Below, one piece after another: positions 25,123-33,991 of a stretch of 64,000 bases of DNA. The notes under the pieces are model-generated. The model was not told the DNA's origin. It saw only the letters and a program-made list of their open reading frames with translations, and did no database searches. The stretch spans positions 124,001 to 188,000 of the forward strand of contig CP048487.1 in the NCBI GenBank assembly GCA_025560025.1. Reading direction: 5' to 3'. Origin of the DNA: Agrobacterium tumefaciens (GTDB lineage Bacteria > Pseudomonadota > Alphaproteobacteria > Rhizobiales > Rhizobiaceae). Made by a program: the position numbers and the translations under genes. How positions within the stretch are numbered: the stretch's first letter is position 1; the number at the start of each line of letters is the position of its first letter.

Positions 25123-26073
25123 ATGGCTTCACATACAGAGCCCCGACATGGCGAAATGACGGGCACCGGACCGACGCGGCAGAGCGCGCGGGAACGCCTG
25201 ATCATATTCGACACGACACTTCGGGATGGCGCCCACTCTCCCCTCGTCGCCTTTAGCGATCACGACAGGATGGCAATTGCAGCACAGCTCAACGAAACCG
25301 GCGTTGATATTGTCGAGGTCGGCACGCCGGCAGCATCGCGGGAGGAGTTCCTGCTCGTCGCCGCAATGTCCCGCATTCTGGAAAAGGTGACGGTTTGCGC
25401 CCTCTGCCGCCCGACACGGCAGGAGATCGAGATTGCCGCCGAGGCAACTCATGGCGCCCGGCGGCGACGGCTGCACACATTCATCTCCACGTCGCCGCAA
25501 CAGATGCAGACACAGGGGCTTGCCGCGGAGGATGTGCTTGCGGCGATAGCGACCGGCCTCTCCGAAGCGCGCCGTTTCACGGATGACATCGAGTGGTCCA
25601 GCGAGGATGGCAGCCGCTCGGATATCGACTTCCTGTGCCGATGTGTGGAGATCGCCATAAAATCCGGCGCCACGACGATCAACATTCCCGATTCGACCGG
25701 GCACATACTGCCGCACGAATACGAGGCATTGCTGCGGACCCTGATGGAGCGCGTTCCGAATGCCGACCGCGCAACCTTTTCCGTTCATTGCCATGACGAT
25801 CTCGGCCTTGCCCTCGCCAATACCCTTGCAGGCATCCAGGGCGGGGCCAGGCAAGTCGAATGCACGATCGAGGGATTGGGCGCGCGAGCCGGCAACACGG
25901 CAACGGATGAGATGCTTGGCATTTTGCAAGGCCGTGCCGCCGCCGTTCCCTACCGGACCAACCTCAATTCCGGACAGATCGCCAAGGCCGGAGAGCTGGT
26001 TCGAAGCATGATCGGAAAACCCAAAGCATTTCCACTGAAATCCGGATCGGACTCACGCCCGGACAATGCGTGA
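25123..26073 (+). CDS. LeuA/HMG-lyase-like enzyme, catalytic domain only
   Basis: The 316-residue protein has the TIM-barrel catalytic core of the isopropylmalate/homocitrate synthase and HMG-CoA lyase superfamily: FDTTLRDG near the start, the metal-binding HCHDDLGLA, and GLGARAGNTATDE. It ends shortly after the barrel, and the usual following segment and the C-terminal regulatory domain of LeuA are absent, so it is shorter than 2-isopropylmalate synthase (over 500) or NifV (about 380). It is the first gene of the plus-strand half of module A, next to sugar permeases, an unusual partner. It may be an aldolase or lyase acting on a sugar-derived keto acid; leucine synthesis is unlikely. Confidence 0.82.
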   Translation: MASHTEPRHGEMTGTGPTRQSARERLIIFDTTLRDGAHSPLVAFSDHDRMAIAAQLNETGVDIVEVGTPAASREEFLLVAAMSRILEKVTVCALCRPTRQEIEIAAEATHGARRRRLHTFISTSPQQMQTQGLAAEDVLAAIATGLSEARRFTDDIEWSSEDGSRSDIDFLCRCVEIAIKSGATTINIPDSTGHILPHEYEALLRTLMERVPNADRATFSVHCHDDLGLALANTLAGIQGGARQVECTIEGLGARAGNTATDEMLGILQGRAAAVPYRTNLNSGQIAKAGELVRSMIGKPKAFPLKSGSDSRPDNA

Positions 26074-26086
26074 AAACAAGAAGTTA

Positions 26087-26124
26087 GAGCGTGTCCGGTG
26101 AACCCATGCTCACCGGACACGCTC
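26087..26124. repeat. palindromic repeat / hairpin, 15-bp perfect stem
   Basis: Arms GAGCGTGTCCGGTGA (26087-26101) and TCACCGGACACGCTC (26110-26124) pair perfectly around an 8-base loop. There is no T tract after it, so it is not a textbook terminator. The outer end TTAGAGCG is shared with the repeat at 56133, which points to a dispersed intergenic palindrome family. It lies 14 bases after the LeuA-like stop and may reduce or process read-through into the permease genes. Confidence 0.75.
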
Positions 26125-26236
26125 CAAGCGCGCCGATACGGCGTGAACAACAGACTTCACGGCCAAAACGGCCCTTCATCGAACTGTGCAACCCGGCATT
26201 GCCGAATCCATCAACACAGCCACAGGCAGACAGATC

Positions 26237-27145
26237 ATGTCACATCACGCCGCCAGCCAATTCCAGAACAGGGAAAGGAGAAGCTTTCTCCTTTTTCTTC
26301 TGTGCCCCGTCGTGCTTTTTCTCGGGGCTTACGTCTATCCCGTACTGAATACGGTCCAGCTTTCCTTTTACGACTGGAACGGAATGTCGCCCGACATGAC
26401 CTATGTGGGGCTCGAAAATTACCGAATGATCCTGTCCGAACCGCGCGTCCAGCACGCCTTCGTCAACAACCTGAAATGGCTCGTCTATTACCTGGTCGTG
26501 CCGACATCGGTCGGGTTGGGACTCGCCCTGCTGCTCGACAGCGATCTGCCCGGAACCTATGTCTTCCGCACCATCTTCTTCATCCCGTTCACGATTACCA
26601 CGGTTGCGGTCGCATCGGTTTGGCGCTGGATCTACGAGCCGAATATCGGCCTTCTGTCGGAGGTACTGAAGGCGGTCGGACTGGGGGGGCTCGCCCACAA
26701 CTGGCTCGGAGACCCGTCTACAAATACCTACGCCATCATGCTGGCATCGCTGTGGGCATGGAGCGGCTTTACCTTCCTCATCTACTTCGCCGGACTGCGC
26801 AACCTGCCGGCAGAGCTGATCGAAGCCGCAAAGCTGGATGGCGCCTCTGCCTGGACCATCCTGCTGCGCATCAAGCTGCCGCTGCTGATACCATCGACAA
26901 TCGTCGTCATGGGAATTGCCGCCATCGATTCCATGCGCGTGTTCGACATCGTCTGGGCAATGACGGAAGGTGGGCCTTACGACTCCTCATCCGTTCTGGC
27001 TGTTGAAATGTATTCCACTTCGTTCGCCAGGTTCCAGATGGGCGCGGGTGCCGCTGTTGCCGTGCTCCTGTTCCTCGTCGCGGCAATCGTCGTCATGCCT
27101 TACGTTTTTTATATGTCCGGCCGCATGGAGGATATTCGCGAATGA
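26237..27145 (+). CDS. sugar ABC permease, MalF-type, module A
   Basis: A 302-residue permease with six hydrophobic segments and the EAA loop AAKLDGASAWTILLRIKLP. The ATG at 26237 is preferred over a GTG at 26186 by comparison with the module B paralogue, although the ribosome site is weak. It overlaps the next permease gene by four bases (ATGA). Its closest match in the window is the module B MalF-type protein at 37401-38333 (shared YVFRTIFFxPFTITTVAVAS). Confidence 0.92.
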   Translation: MSHHAASQFQNRERRSFLLFLLCPVVLFLGAYVYPVLNTVQLSFYDWNGMSPDMTYVGLENYRMILSEPRVQHAFVNNLKWLVYYLVVPTSVGLGLALLLDSDLPGTYVFRTIFFIPFTITTVAVASVWRWIYEPNIGLLSEVLKAVGLGGLAHNWLGDPSTNTYAIMLASLWAWSGFTFLIYFAGLRNLPAELIEAAKLDGASAWTILLRIKLPLLIPSTIVVMGIAAIDSMRVFDIVWAMTEGGPYDSSSVLAVEMYSTSFARFQMGAGAAVAVLLFLVAAIVVMPYVFYMSGRMEDIRE

Positions 27146-27987
27146 GCCACGCATATACAATTTCCGGACATTTTTCCGGCCGCAGGACTATGGCCACGGC
27201 CCGATATGTTCTTCTGCTCGCGCTTGCCGGGCTTTACCTGACGCCGCTCGTCCTTGCCCTGATCTCGTCGTTCAAGACACCGGCGGAACTGCAGCAGGTC
27301 CTTTCCCTTCCATCGGGTTTCTATACGCGCAACTACGCGGAAGGCTGGGATCGCATCGGGCACAGCATTCTCAACAGCTTCATGATTACCATCCCGGCTG
27401 TCATCCTGTCGGTCTTCGTCGGCGCACTCGCGGCGTTTCCGCTTTCGCACACGCGAATTCCGGGCGAGCGATACCTCTTTCTTCTCCTGCTCGCCGGCAT
27501 GCTGGTGCCACAGCAAACCGTACAGATTCCGCTTTTCCTGATCATGCGGGCACTCAGGCTCTACAACACCATTCCCGGCATGTGGCTGGTCCATGTGGCC
27601 TATGGCGTACCTTTCTGCGCCTTCTTCATGCGGAATTTCTTCTCCTCCATGCCGCGTTCAATGTTCGAGGCAGCAAGAATCGATGGCTGTGGTCCGGCAG
27701 GCTACTTCTTCAAAATTCTGCTACCCGCGTCAGCGTCCGGCCTGGCGGCACTCGCGATTGTCCAGAGCCGTTCGGTCTGGAACGATCTGTTCTTTGGCCT
27801 GACCATCACAAGCGGCCCGTCAACGCACCCAGCGCCCGTTGCCCTCTACAGCCTGATCGGCGGGCTCGAAGTCGATGACGGCCCGATCATGGCAGCGACC
27901 GTCATTTCCATTCTTCCCATGATGGTCGCGTTCCTGCTGTTCCAGAAGGCCTTTACGCGCGGACTGCTTGGAGGTAGCTCAAAGTAG
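27142..27987 (+). CDS. sugar ABC permease, MalG-type, module A
   Basis: A 281-residue permease with six hydrophobic segments and the EAA loop AARIDGCGPAGYFFKILLP. It starts inside the MalF-type gene's stop. The module B counterpart at 36574-37404 shares long stretches such as NTIPGMWLVH and the C-terminus FTRGLLGG. No ATPase gene follows in module A: the next gene, 32 bases on, is the ROK regulator. Confidence 0.92.
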   Translation: MSHAYTISGHFSGRRTMATARYVLLLALAGLYLTPLVLALISSFKTPAELQQVLSLPSGFYTRNYAEGWDRIGHSILNSFMITIPAVILSVFVGALAAFPLSHTRIPGERYLFLLLLAGMLVPQQTVQIPLFLIMRALRLYNTIPGMWLVHVAYGVPFCAFFMRNFFSSMPRSMFEAARIDGCGPAGYFFKILLPASASGLAALAIVQSRSVWNDLFFGLTITSGPSTHPAPVALYSLIGGLEVDDGPIMAATVISILPMMVAFLLFQKAFTRGLLGGSSK

Positions 27988-28019
27988 CACTCCTTTTTTC
28001 GACGTCCGAGAAAGCCTTT

Positions 28020-29183
28020 ATGCATCCATCGATAATCCGGCAGATCAACGCAGCGCGAATTTTTCACGCGATCCGCCAGCGCCCGAACATGTCGCAGCGG
28101 GAAATTTCGGAGATGACGGGCTCCGACAAGTCCACTGTTTCGATGGTGATAAAAGACTTCGAAGCCGCCGGACTGATCGAGCGCACATCGCGGAAGTCGG
28201 ACAGTCGTCCCGGCAGGCCGGGTGAATGCATTTCCATTTCCACGCGCGGCGGCCTGCTTGTCGGGGTGCATCCGAATCCGGACGATATTCAGTATGTCGT
28301 CGCGGGTCTCGACGGTGTGCCCCTGCACACGATCACGAGACCCCTGCCGCGCGATCCCGCGCGGCTCGGAAAGGAAATCGCCATTGCCATCCGCAAGGCC
28401 ACCGCGGACATTTCCCGCTCTGCAAAAGAGGTCCGCGCCGTCGGCATATCGATACCCGGACTGGTCAGCGACCACGAACTGCTTGCCCAGTCGCCCAACC
28501 TTCACTGGAACGACGTGCATCTCGGGAAATTGCTGCAGGAGGCGCTGGGTATTCCCTTCTACATTGACAACAACGCCAATGCCTCCGCAATCGCCGAATT
28601 TTACTTCGGTCGCGGTACTGAAACGGGCGACTTCGCCTATGTGGAAAGCGGCAGTGGCGTTGGTGCCGGACTGTTCCTCGACGGGACCATCTACAGAGGC
28701 GTTCACGGCTTCGCGGGCGAGTTCGGACATATGAAGATTGTCCCACAGGGGCGGTTGTGCCGCTGTGGCAGTCTTGGCTGCATATCCGCCTACACGTCGG
28801 ACTACGCAATCATCCAGCGACTGAAACTGAAGGACATCAAAGTCGATTCGCAGGATGAAATCCTGCAGCTTGCCAAGGAACAGAATCCGCATGTTCTTTC
28901 GGCTCTCGACGAAGCGGGCCGCCATCTCGGCATCGGACTTGCAAACCTGGTCAATCTGCTCAACGTCCCTCTCCTCGTACTCGGCGGCGGCTTCGACGTA
29001 CTGGCGCCTTTCATGCGAAGAGGCATAGAGGAATCGCTGAGGGAAATGGCACTGCCGTCAGTGCTCAAGGATGCGCGCGTCGAACAATCCAAACTGGGAG
29101 CCTCCGCCGTTCCGCTCGGAGGAATCGCGCTGGCGCTGGAAGGCTGTACCAGCCACAACAACACGGAAGCGAGCCCGTGGTGA
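28020..29183 (+). CDS. ROK family transcriptional regulator, module A
   Basis: The 387-residue protein has an N-terminal helix-turn-helix (about residues 20-65, SQREISEMTGSDKSTVSMVI) and a ROK sugar-binding domain with the zinc motif CRCGSLGCISAY. ROK regulators of the NagC/Mlc/XylR kind repress sugar operons until a sugar or sugar phosphate binds. The gene ends the module A permease operon, suggesting autoregulation through the operators at 24865 and 25066. It is paralogous to the ROK regulator at 35379-36539 (both begin MHPS, then RQ, then ASRIFH/AARIFH). Confidence 0.93.
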   Translation: MHPSIIRQINAARIFHAIRQRPNMSQREISEMTGSDKSTVSMVIKDFEAAGLIERTSRKSDSRPGRPGECISISTRGGLLVGVHPNPDDIQYVVAGLDGVPLHTITRPLPRDPARLGKEIAIAIRKATADISRSAKEVRAVGISIPGLVSDHELLAQSPNLHWNDVHLGKLLQEALGIPFYIDNNANASAIAEFYFGRGTETGDFAYVESGSGVGAGLFLDGTIYRGVHGFAGEFGHMKIVPQGRLCRCGSLGCISAYTSDYAIIQRLKLKDIKVDSQDEILQLAKEQNPHVLSALDEAGRHLGIGLANLVNLLNVPLLVLGGGFDVLAPFMRRGIEESLREMALPSVLKDARVEQSKLGASAVPLGGIALALEGCTSHNNTEASPW

Positions 29184-29195
29184 ACACGGGCTCGC
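29169..29195. terminator. hairpin between convergent ROK and glucosidase genes
   Basis: An 11-bp perfect stem, GCGAGCCCGTG (29169-29179) with CACGGGCTCGC (29185-29195) around a 5-base loop, covers the ROK stop codon and ends six bases before the end of the convergent glucosidase gene. It has no T tract, but its place suits a bidirectional terminator. Confidence 0.65.
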
Positions 29196-29200
29196 GTTGG

Positions 29201-30853
29201 TCATCCGACAAACTCAATCGCAAAAGCCTCGAACGGCCGTAATGCCACTTTTTGCAACAAATCGGTCCGGATGTCGTGGTTCGTCACCAGGCAAGTCCCC
29301 GAGGCACCGGTTATCGCCTCCGGCAGATCCACGGTCAGCGGATCACCGGAGAAATTGGCGATCACGACAATGCGGCTGCCGGCGCGACGGCGCTCATAAG
29401 CAAATATCCGCGGGTGCTCCGGTAAAATCGGGAAATAATCTCCATAGACCACCGTATCGTTCGATTTCCGGAGTTCTATGAGCTTTCGGTAGTGGTGGAG
29501 TATGGACGCGGGATCATCGATCTGCGACGCCACGTTGATTTCGGTGAAATTCGGATTCAGCCCGAGCCACGGCTTTCCCGTGGTAAACCCGGCCTCGGCC
29601 GTAGCGTCCCATTGCATCGGCGTGCGGCCATTGTCCCGGCCGCTGACATAAATGCCTTCCATCACCTCATCATGCGGTATACCGGCGGCAATCCGTTCCG
29701 CATAAACACGACGGGCCTGAACGTCCTCGTAATCCGTGATCGACGGGAAGCGGACATTCGTCATGCCGATCTCCTCGCCCTGATAGACATAGGGCGTTCC
29801 CTTCATCAGATGCAGGACCGTCGCAAGCATCGTGGCGGATTCACGCCGGAAAACACCGGGATCACCGTATTTGGAGACGGCTCGCGGTAGGTCGTGATTG
29901 TTCCAGAAGAGAGCGTTCCAGCTTTGGGGCAACAATTCCCGCTGCCACCGGGAAAGGATTGATTTCAGCCGGACAAGATCGAACGGCAGCGGTTTCCATT
30001 TATCGTGAACCGGATCGCGATCAAATGTAATGTGCTCGAACTGGAAGACTTGCGAAAGCTCCTTGCGGGCGGGGTCCGCGTAAAGATTGCCGATCGCCGG
30101 TGTCGCGCCCCATGTCTCGCCGACCGTCATGATGTCACGGCCCTCGAAGGTGTGGCGATACATTTCCTGCAGATAATCGTGCAGTCGCGGGCCGTTCTCG
30201 ACAATTCCCAGATCGGGAACCTTGCCGATGTAATCGATGACGTCGAGCCGGAAACCGCCAATGCCCCGGTCGAGCCACCAGTTCATCATGGCATGGATTT
30301 CGCGCCGCAACGCCTCGTTTTCCCAGTTCAGGTCGGGCTGCTCGCGCGCGAAGAGGTGATAGTAATATTCGCCGCTTGCTTCATTCAGTGTCCAGGCGCT
30401 GCCACCGAAATGGGACCGGCGGTCGGTCGGAGGCGAGCCGTCCGCCTTCGGTTTGCGCCAGATATAGTAGTCGCGATAAGGACTGTCCGGCGAGGAAACC
30501 GCCTGCTGGAACCACGGATGCCGGTCAGATGTATGATTGACCACGAGGTCCATAAGAATGCGGATACCGCGCTTGCCAGCCTCGTCAATCAGCAACTGCA
30601 TCGTTGCGAGATCCCCGAACTCAGGCGCGATATCGCGGTAATCAGAGATATCGTACCCGTGATCGATCATGGGTGACGCATAGACGGGGCACAGCCATAT
30701 GACGTCGATCCCCAGCGTCTGCAGATAATCGAGCTTTGCGACGATACCGGCTATATCGCCGATACCGTCTCCGTTGGAATCGGAAAAGCTCCGTGGGTAG
30801 ATCTGGTAGACGGTGGCACGATGCCACCATTTTTCCGAAAGGTTCGTTTGCAT
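29201..30853 (-). CDS. GH13 alpha-glucosidase / oligo-1,6-glucosidase
   Basis: The 550-residue enzyme has the four GH13 regions: DLVVNH (102-107), GFRLDV with nucleophile Asp204, the acid/base Glu246 in TVGETWGA and HD at 320-321 in WNNHD. There is no signal peptide, so it acts in the cytoplasm on imported glycosides. The Val after the nucleophile is the residue linked to alpha-1,6 preference in oligo-1,6-glucosidases. The start at 30853 is chosen because GGGGAATGGA precedes it; an ATG at 30868 is possible. It is the last gene of module B, and the nature of this enzyme is the best clue that the module B ligand is an alpha-glucoside. Confidence 0.93.
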   Translation of the reverse strand: MQTNLSEKWWHRATVYQIYPRSFSDSNGDGIGDIAGIVAKLDYLQTLGIDVIWLCPVYASPMIDHGYDISDYRDIAPEFGDLATMQLLIDEAGKRGIRILMDLVVNHTSDRHPWFQQAVSSPDSPYRDYYIWRKPKADGSPPTDRRSHFGGSAWTLNEASGEYYYHLFAREQPDLNWENEALRREIHAMMNWWLDRGIGGFRLDVIDYIGKVPDLGIVENGPRLHDYLQEMYRHTFEGRDIMTVGETWGATPAIGNLYADPARKELSQVFQFEHITFDRDPVHDKWKPLPFDLVRLKSILSRWQRELLPQSWNALFWNNHDLPRAVSKYGDPGVFRRESATMLATVLHLMKGTPYVYQGEEIGMTNVRFPSITDYEDVQARRVYAERIAAGIPHDEVMEGIYVSGRDNGRTPMQWDATAEAGFTTGKPWLGLNPNFTEINVASQIDDPASILHHYRKLIELRKSNDTVVYGDYFPILPEHPRIFAYERRRAGSRIVVIANFSGDPLTVDLPEAITGASGTCLVTNHDIRTDLLQKVALRPFEAFAIEFVG

Positions 30854-30893
30854 TCCATTCCCCGTCATTAATGCGCTGCCGCTCTTGCGAGAC

Positions 30894-32027
30894 CTATTTC
30901 AGCGTTGCCATCAGGCCGGCCAGAAGCCGTCCGCGTGGAGCGATGCTTGCCAGATCGATCGACTCCGTCACCTGATGCGCATTCGCACCAACCGGCCCGA
31001 GAGCATCCAGCGTGGCGATGCCGATCGCGCCGGTGATGTTTCCATCCGACCCGCCGAACAGCATTTCATGATCGAGCGCGATCGCGAGTTCTTCGCCGAC
31101 ACCACGGGCAACCTGCCAGATTTCCTCGTCCTGGGGACCGGGCGTCCATGTCGGGCGCGCCGCCTTGATGCGAACTTCCGCGGTAATTCCGGGCTCGTCG
31201 ATGACGTGGTGCAGCTTCTGGAACGCTTCCTCCAGCAGCCTGTCTTCCTTCGCCGTGCTGCTGATCTCCGCATAGGCGGATACAGGCACTGATGCGATCT
31301 TAAGCCCGGCCTCCAGATAGATTGGGGTGTAGGAGCACTCGGGACCATTGAGACCGTCAATATTCACCAGCGCCTTTGCCATGGCGATGATCGCCGATTT
31401 TCCGTCCTCGCGTTGCAGGAAGGCGTGAGTTTCCTTGCCATGCACCCACAACTGGAAACGTCGGGTGGGATAGCGGCCGGTCACCAACCTGCCATTGGGT
31501 TCGGCACCTTCGGGAACGAGAACATATTTCTCGCGTGCCGCATGGTGCTCGATCAGTTCACGGGTGCTGGGGCTGCCCTGCTCTTCGTCAGACGTCAGCA
31601 GAAACCGAACGGGAAGGTTCAGTGCAATGCCTGCCTTTCGCAATTCCCGATAGGCCGTGAGGGCGAGATAGTTGCCGCCCTTCATGTCGTAGAGGCCGGG
31701 GCCGTAGCACCGGCCATCCTCTTCTTTCCACGGCATGCGCGACACGAGGCTGCCGATCGGATGGACCGTATCGAGATGGCCGAGGACCAGAATACCCGGC
31801 CGTTTGTCCTCAGGCGAAAAATCGGCAAAGACGCAGTCGCCAAACCCCATGCGGCCGGGAATATGCTGCGTTACCGCCCCGCTCGCGCGGAGCTCTTCGG
31901 CTGCGAGTGCCGTCATACGACTGACAGCCTCCCCATCCCACGACGGGCTTTCGCATTCCACCCATCGCCGAACCCCGGCGAGATAGGTCGGAACGTCAAA
32001 CGGAAGAGACTTGTAGGAAGCAGACAT
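30894..32027 (-). CDS. M20 family metallopeptidase (CPG2-like)
   Basis: The 377-residue protein has the M20 zinc-site segments: HLDTVHP, GLYDMKGG, DEEQGS (catalytic and metal glutamates) and a C-terminal histidine in NAHQVTES. This is the glutamate carboxypeptidase/ArgE/DapE superfamily, which hydrolyses N-acyl or peptide bonds to small amino acids. The ATG at 32027 is preferred over a TTG at 32060. It lies between the TIM-barrel isomerase and the glucosidase in module B, suggesting the imported compound contains an amide bond. Specificity is unknown. Confidence 0.88.
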   Translation of the reverse strand: MSASYKSLPFDVPTYLAGVRRWVECESPSWDGEAVSRMTALAAEELRASGAVTQHIPGRMGFGDCVFADFSPEDKRPGILVLGHLDTVHPIGSLVSRMPWKEEDGRCYGPGLYDMKGGNYLALTAYRELRKAGIALNLPVRFLLTSDEEQGSPSTRELIEHHAAREKYVLVPEGAEPNGRLVTGRYPTRRFQLWVHGKETHAFLQREDGKSAIIAMAKALVNIDGLNGPECSYTPIYLEAGLKIASVPVSAYAEISSTAKEDRLLEEAFQKLHHVIDEPGITAEVRIKAARPTWTPGPQDEEIWQVARGVGEELAIALDHEMLFGGSDGNITGAIGIATLDALGPVGANAHQVTESIDLASIAPRGRLLAGLMATLK

Positions 32028-32075
32028 GAAAAAATTCCCGGGTTGTTGAATTTCGTGCAAGAGCGTGGCCCGCTT

Positions 32076-32843
32076 TCAGGCAAGGCTGCGTAAGCTTTCG
32101 AGCGTCGGAACGGATGGACGGTATTCGAGGCCCACAGGACCGGCATAGCCATTGGCCCGCAGCCAGTTCAGAACGCTCCGCCAGTCGATTTCTCCCGTGC
32201 CCGGTTCATGGCGGCCCGGCGCATCGGCAAGATGGACATGCCGGACGCGGTCGACCCGTCCGGCAAGCACAGCGGCAGGATCTTCGCCCATGACATGCGA
32301 ATGGTAGATGTCATAAAGCAGCCGCACCTCGGGGCATCCGACAGCATCGACGATATCGAGCCCCTCAACCGTGGAGGAGAGAAAATAGCCGGGGTGGTCG
32401 ACCCGGATATTGAGCGGCTCGAGCGCGAGAACGATGCCCGTTCCGGCAACGACCGACGCGGCTTTTCGCAGTCCGTCCACCAGCGCTTCCGACTGCCGGA
32501 CCCTCGGAACCGAGTCGAGCAGATTTCCGGCCTGCACGATCAGCGTTCCCGCACCCAGTCGCCGGGCAACATCCACGGACGAACTCAGTCCTTCAAGAAA
32601 GCGCGCATGGCTGTTCAGGTCGGTCAGCGGCAGAACGGGCTCGGCGAGGATGGCGGCGAGATCCACTCCCGTTTCGAGGAGAGCGGCGTCCACCTCGTCG
32701 AGGTTCTTGTTGCTCCATCGCCAGAATTCGACAGTTCTGAAGCCGGCGGCATGTGCTAGCCGGATGCGGTCATGCATGGCCGTGGCTTCAGCGACGAACA
32801 GCAGTTCAAGGCAGGTAGAAAACCGGGGATCTATCATCGTCAT
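32076..32843 (-). CDS. sugar isomerase/epimerase, hydroxypyruvate-isomerase-like TIM barrel
   Basis: The 255-residue protein fits the xylose-isomerase-like TIM-barrel superfamily near hydroxypyruvate isomerase: CLELLF at the start, ALEPLN with a metal glutamate, LLYDIYHSHVM with a metal aspartate and histidine, HVHLADAPGRHEPG, and a final LEYRPS with the second glutamate. It should interconvert keto and aldo sugars or sugar acids. The ATG at 32843 starts the recognisable domain; upstream in-frame codons overlap the ATPase gene. It lies 26 bases after the ATPase gene in module B. Confidence 0.85.
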   Translation of the reverse strand: MTMIDPRFSTCLELLFVAEATAMHDRIRLAHAAGFRTVEFWRWSNKNLDEVDAALLETGVDLAAILAEPVLPLTDLNSHARFLEGLSSSVDVARRLGAGTLIVQAGNLLDSVPRVRQSEALVDGLRKAASVVAGTGIVLALEPLNIRVDHPGYFLSSTVEGLDIVDAVGCPEVRLLYDIYHSHVMGEDPAAVLAGRVDRVRHVHLADAPGRHEPGTGEIDWRSVLNWLRANGYAGPVGLEYRPSVPTLESLRSLA

Positions 32844-32869
32844 GCTTTCGCAAGGTCGCGCACATTCCC

Positions 32870-33964
32870 TCAGTAGATCACCAGATCCGTGGCCGGATCG
32901 ATGAGATACATCTGGTTCATATCGACCTGAAGGTGGAGCGGAGTGCCGGGGGTCAAAACGTCGGCCGGATCGAGCCGCACGCACAGGCTGGAGGATGCAA
33001 GCTTCACATAGGCCAGCGTCTCCGCTCCCAGCGGCTCCACGACGTCGACGGCCACTTCGACAGACGCGACATCCGGCCGGTTCAACCCAAGACCGAATGC
33101 TTCGGGACGAATGCCGAAAACCATCGACCGGCCGATATGGGGCGCATAGGCAGCCTTTCGTTCATCGGGAACCCGGACCGTTGCGCCCGTCTCAAGGCGA
33201 AGCAGCATGTCGTCGCCTTCCTTTTGCAAGGTCACGGGCAGGAAATTCATCGCCGGCGAGCCGATAAAGCCTGCGACGAAACGGCTGACCGGCCTGCGAT
33301 AGAGTTCCTGCGGCGGGCCGACCTGTTCGATGATGCCGCCATTCATGACGACGACGCGGTCCGCCATCGTCATGGCCTCTACCTGATCGTGTGTGACATA
33401 GATCGTCGTCGTCGGCAGGGCCTGGTGCAGCTTCTTGATCTCCGTGCGCATCTGCACACGCAGCTTGGCGTCGAGGTTCGACAGCGGCTCGTCGAACAGA
33501 AACACCTTGGGGTTGCGCACGATGGCGCGCCCCATAGCGACACGCTGGCGCTGGCCGCCGGACAACATGCGCGGCTTGCGATCAAGAAGCGGCGTGATTT
33601 CCAGAATACGCGCTACCTCCACAATCCGCTTTTCGATCTCCGTTTTCGCGGTTCCGCGCTGCTTCAGGCCAAACGCCATGTTGTCGCGCACGGTCATGTG
33701 CGGATAAAGCGCGTAATTCTGAAACACCATCGCTATGTCGCGACGGCCAGGCGCGATATCGTTGACGCGCCGGCCGTCGATGCTGATATCGCCGCCTGAA
33801 ATATCCTCCAGGCCGGCGACCATCCGTAATGTGGTGGACTTGCCGCAGCCGGACGGCCCGACCAGCACCACAAACTCATTGTCGTTGATCGCGAGGTCTA
33901 TACCCTTGACCGCCTGATAATCGCCGTAGGATTTTTCCAGCTTGCGGATCGTCACTTTTGCCAT
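32870..33964 (-). CDS. sugar ABC ATPase, UgpC/MalK/MsiK-type
   Basis: A 364-residue ATPase with Walker [10 protein letters not shown] at 36-44, signature LSGGQRQR, Walker [11 protein letters not shown], switch VTHDQ, and a C-terminal TOBE/MalK regulatory domain. It is the only sugar-class ATPase in the 23-40 kb stretch. Module B has the full set of subunits, while module A has a binding protein and two permeases but no ATPase, so this protein may energise both, as MsiK does for several importers in other bacteria. Confidence 0.93.
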   Translation of the reverse strand: MAKVTIRKLEKSYGDYQAVKGIDLAINDNEFVVLVGPSGCGKSTTLRMVAGLEDISGGDISIDGRRVNDIAPGRRDIAMVFQNYALYPHMTVRDNMAFGLKQRGTAKTEIEKRIVEVARILEITPLLDRKPRMLSGGQRQRVAMGRAIVRNPKVFLFDEPLSNLDAKLRVQMRTEIKKLHQALPTTTIYVTHDQVEAMTMADRVVVMNGGIIEQVGPPQELYRRPVSRFVAGFIGSPAMNFLPVTLQKEGDDMLLRLETGATVRVPDERKAAYAPHIGRSMVFGIRPEAFGLGLNRPDVASVEVAVDVVEPLGAETLAYVKLASSSLCVRLDPADVLTPGTPLHLQVDMNQMYLIDPATDLVIY

Positions 33965-33991
33965 TGACTATTCCTTCCGTATTTCGAGTGA

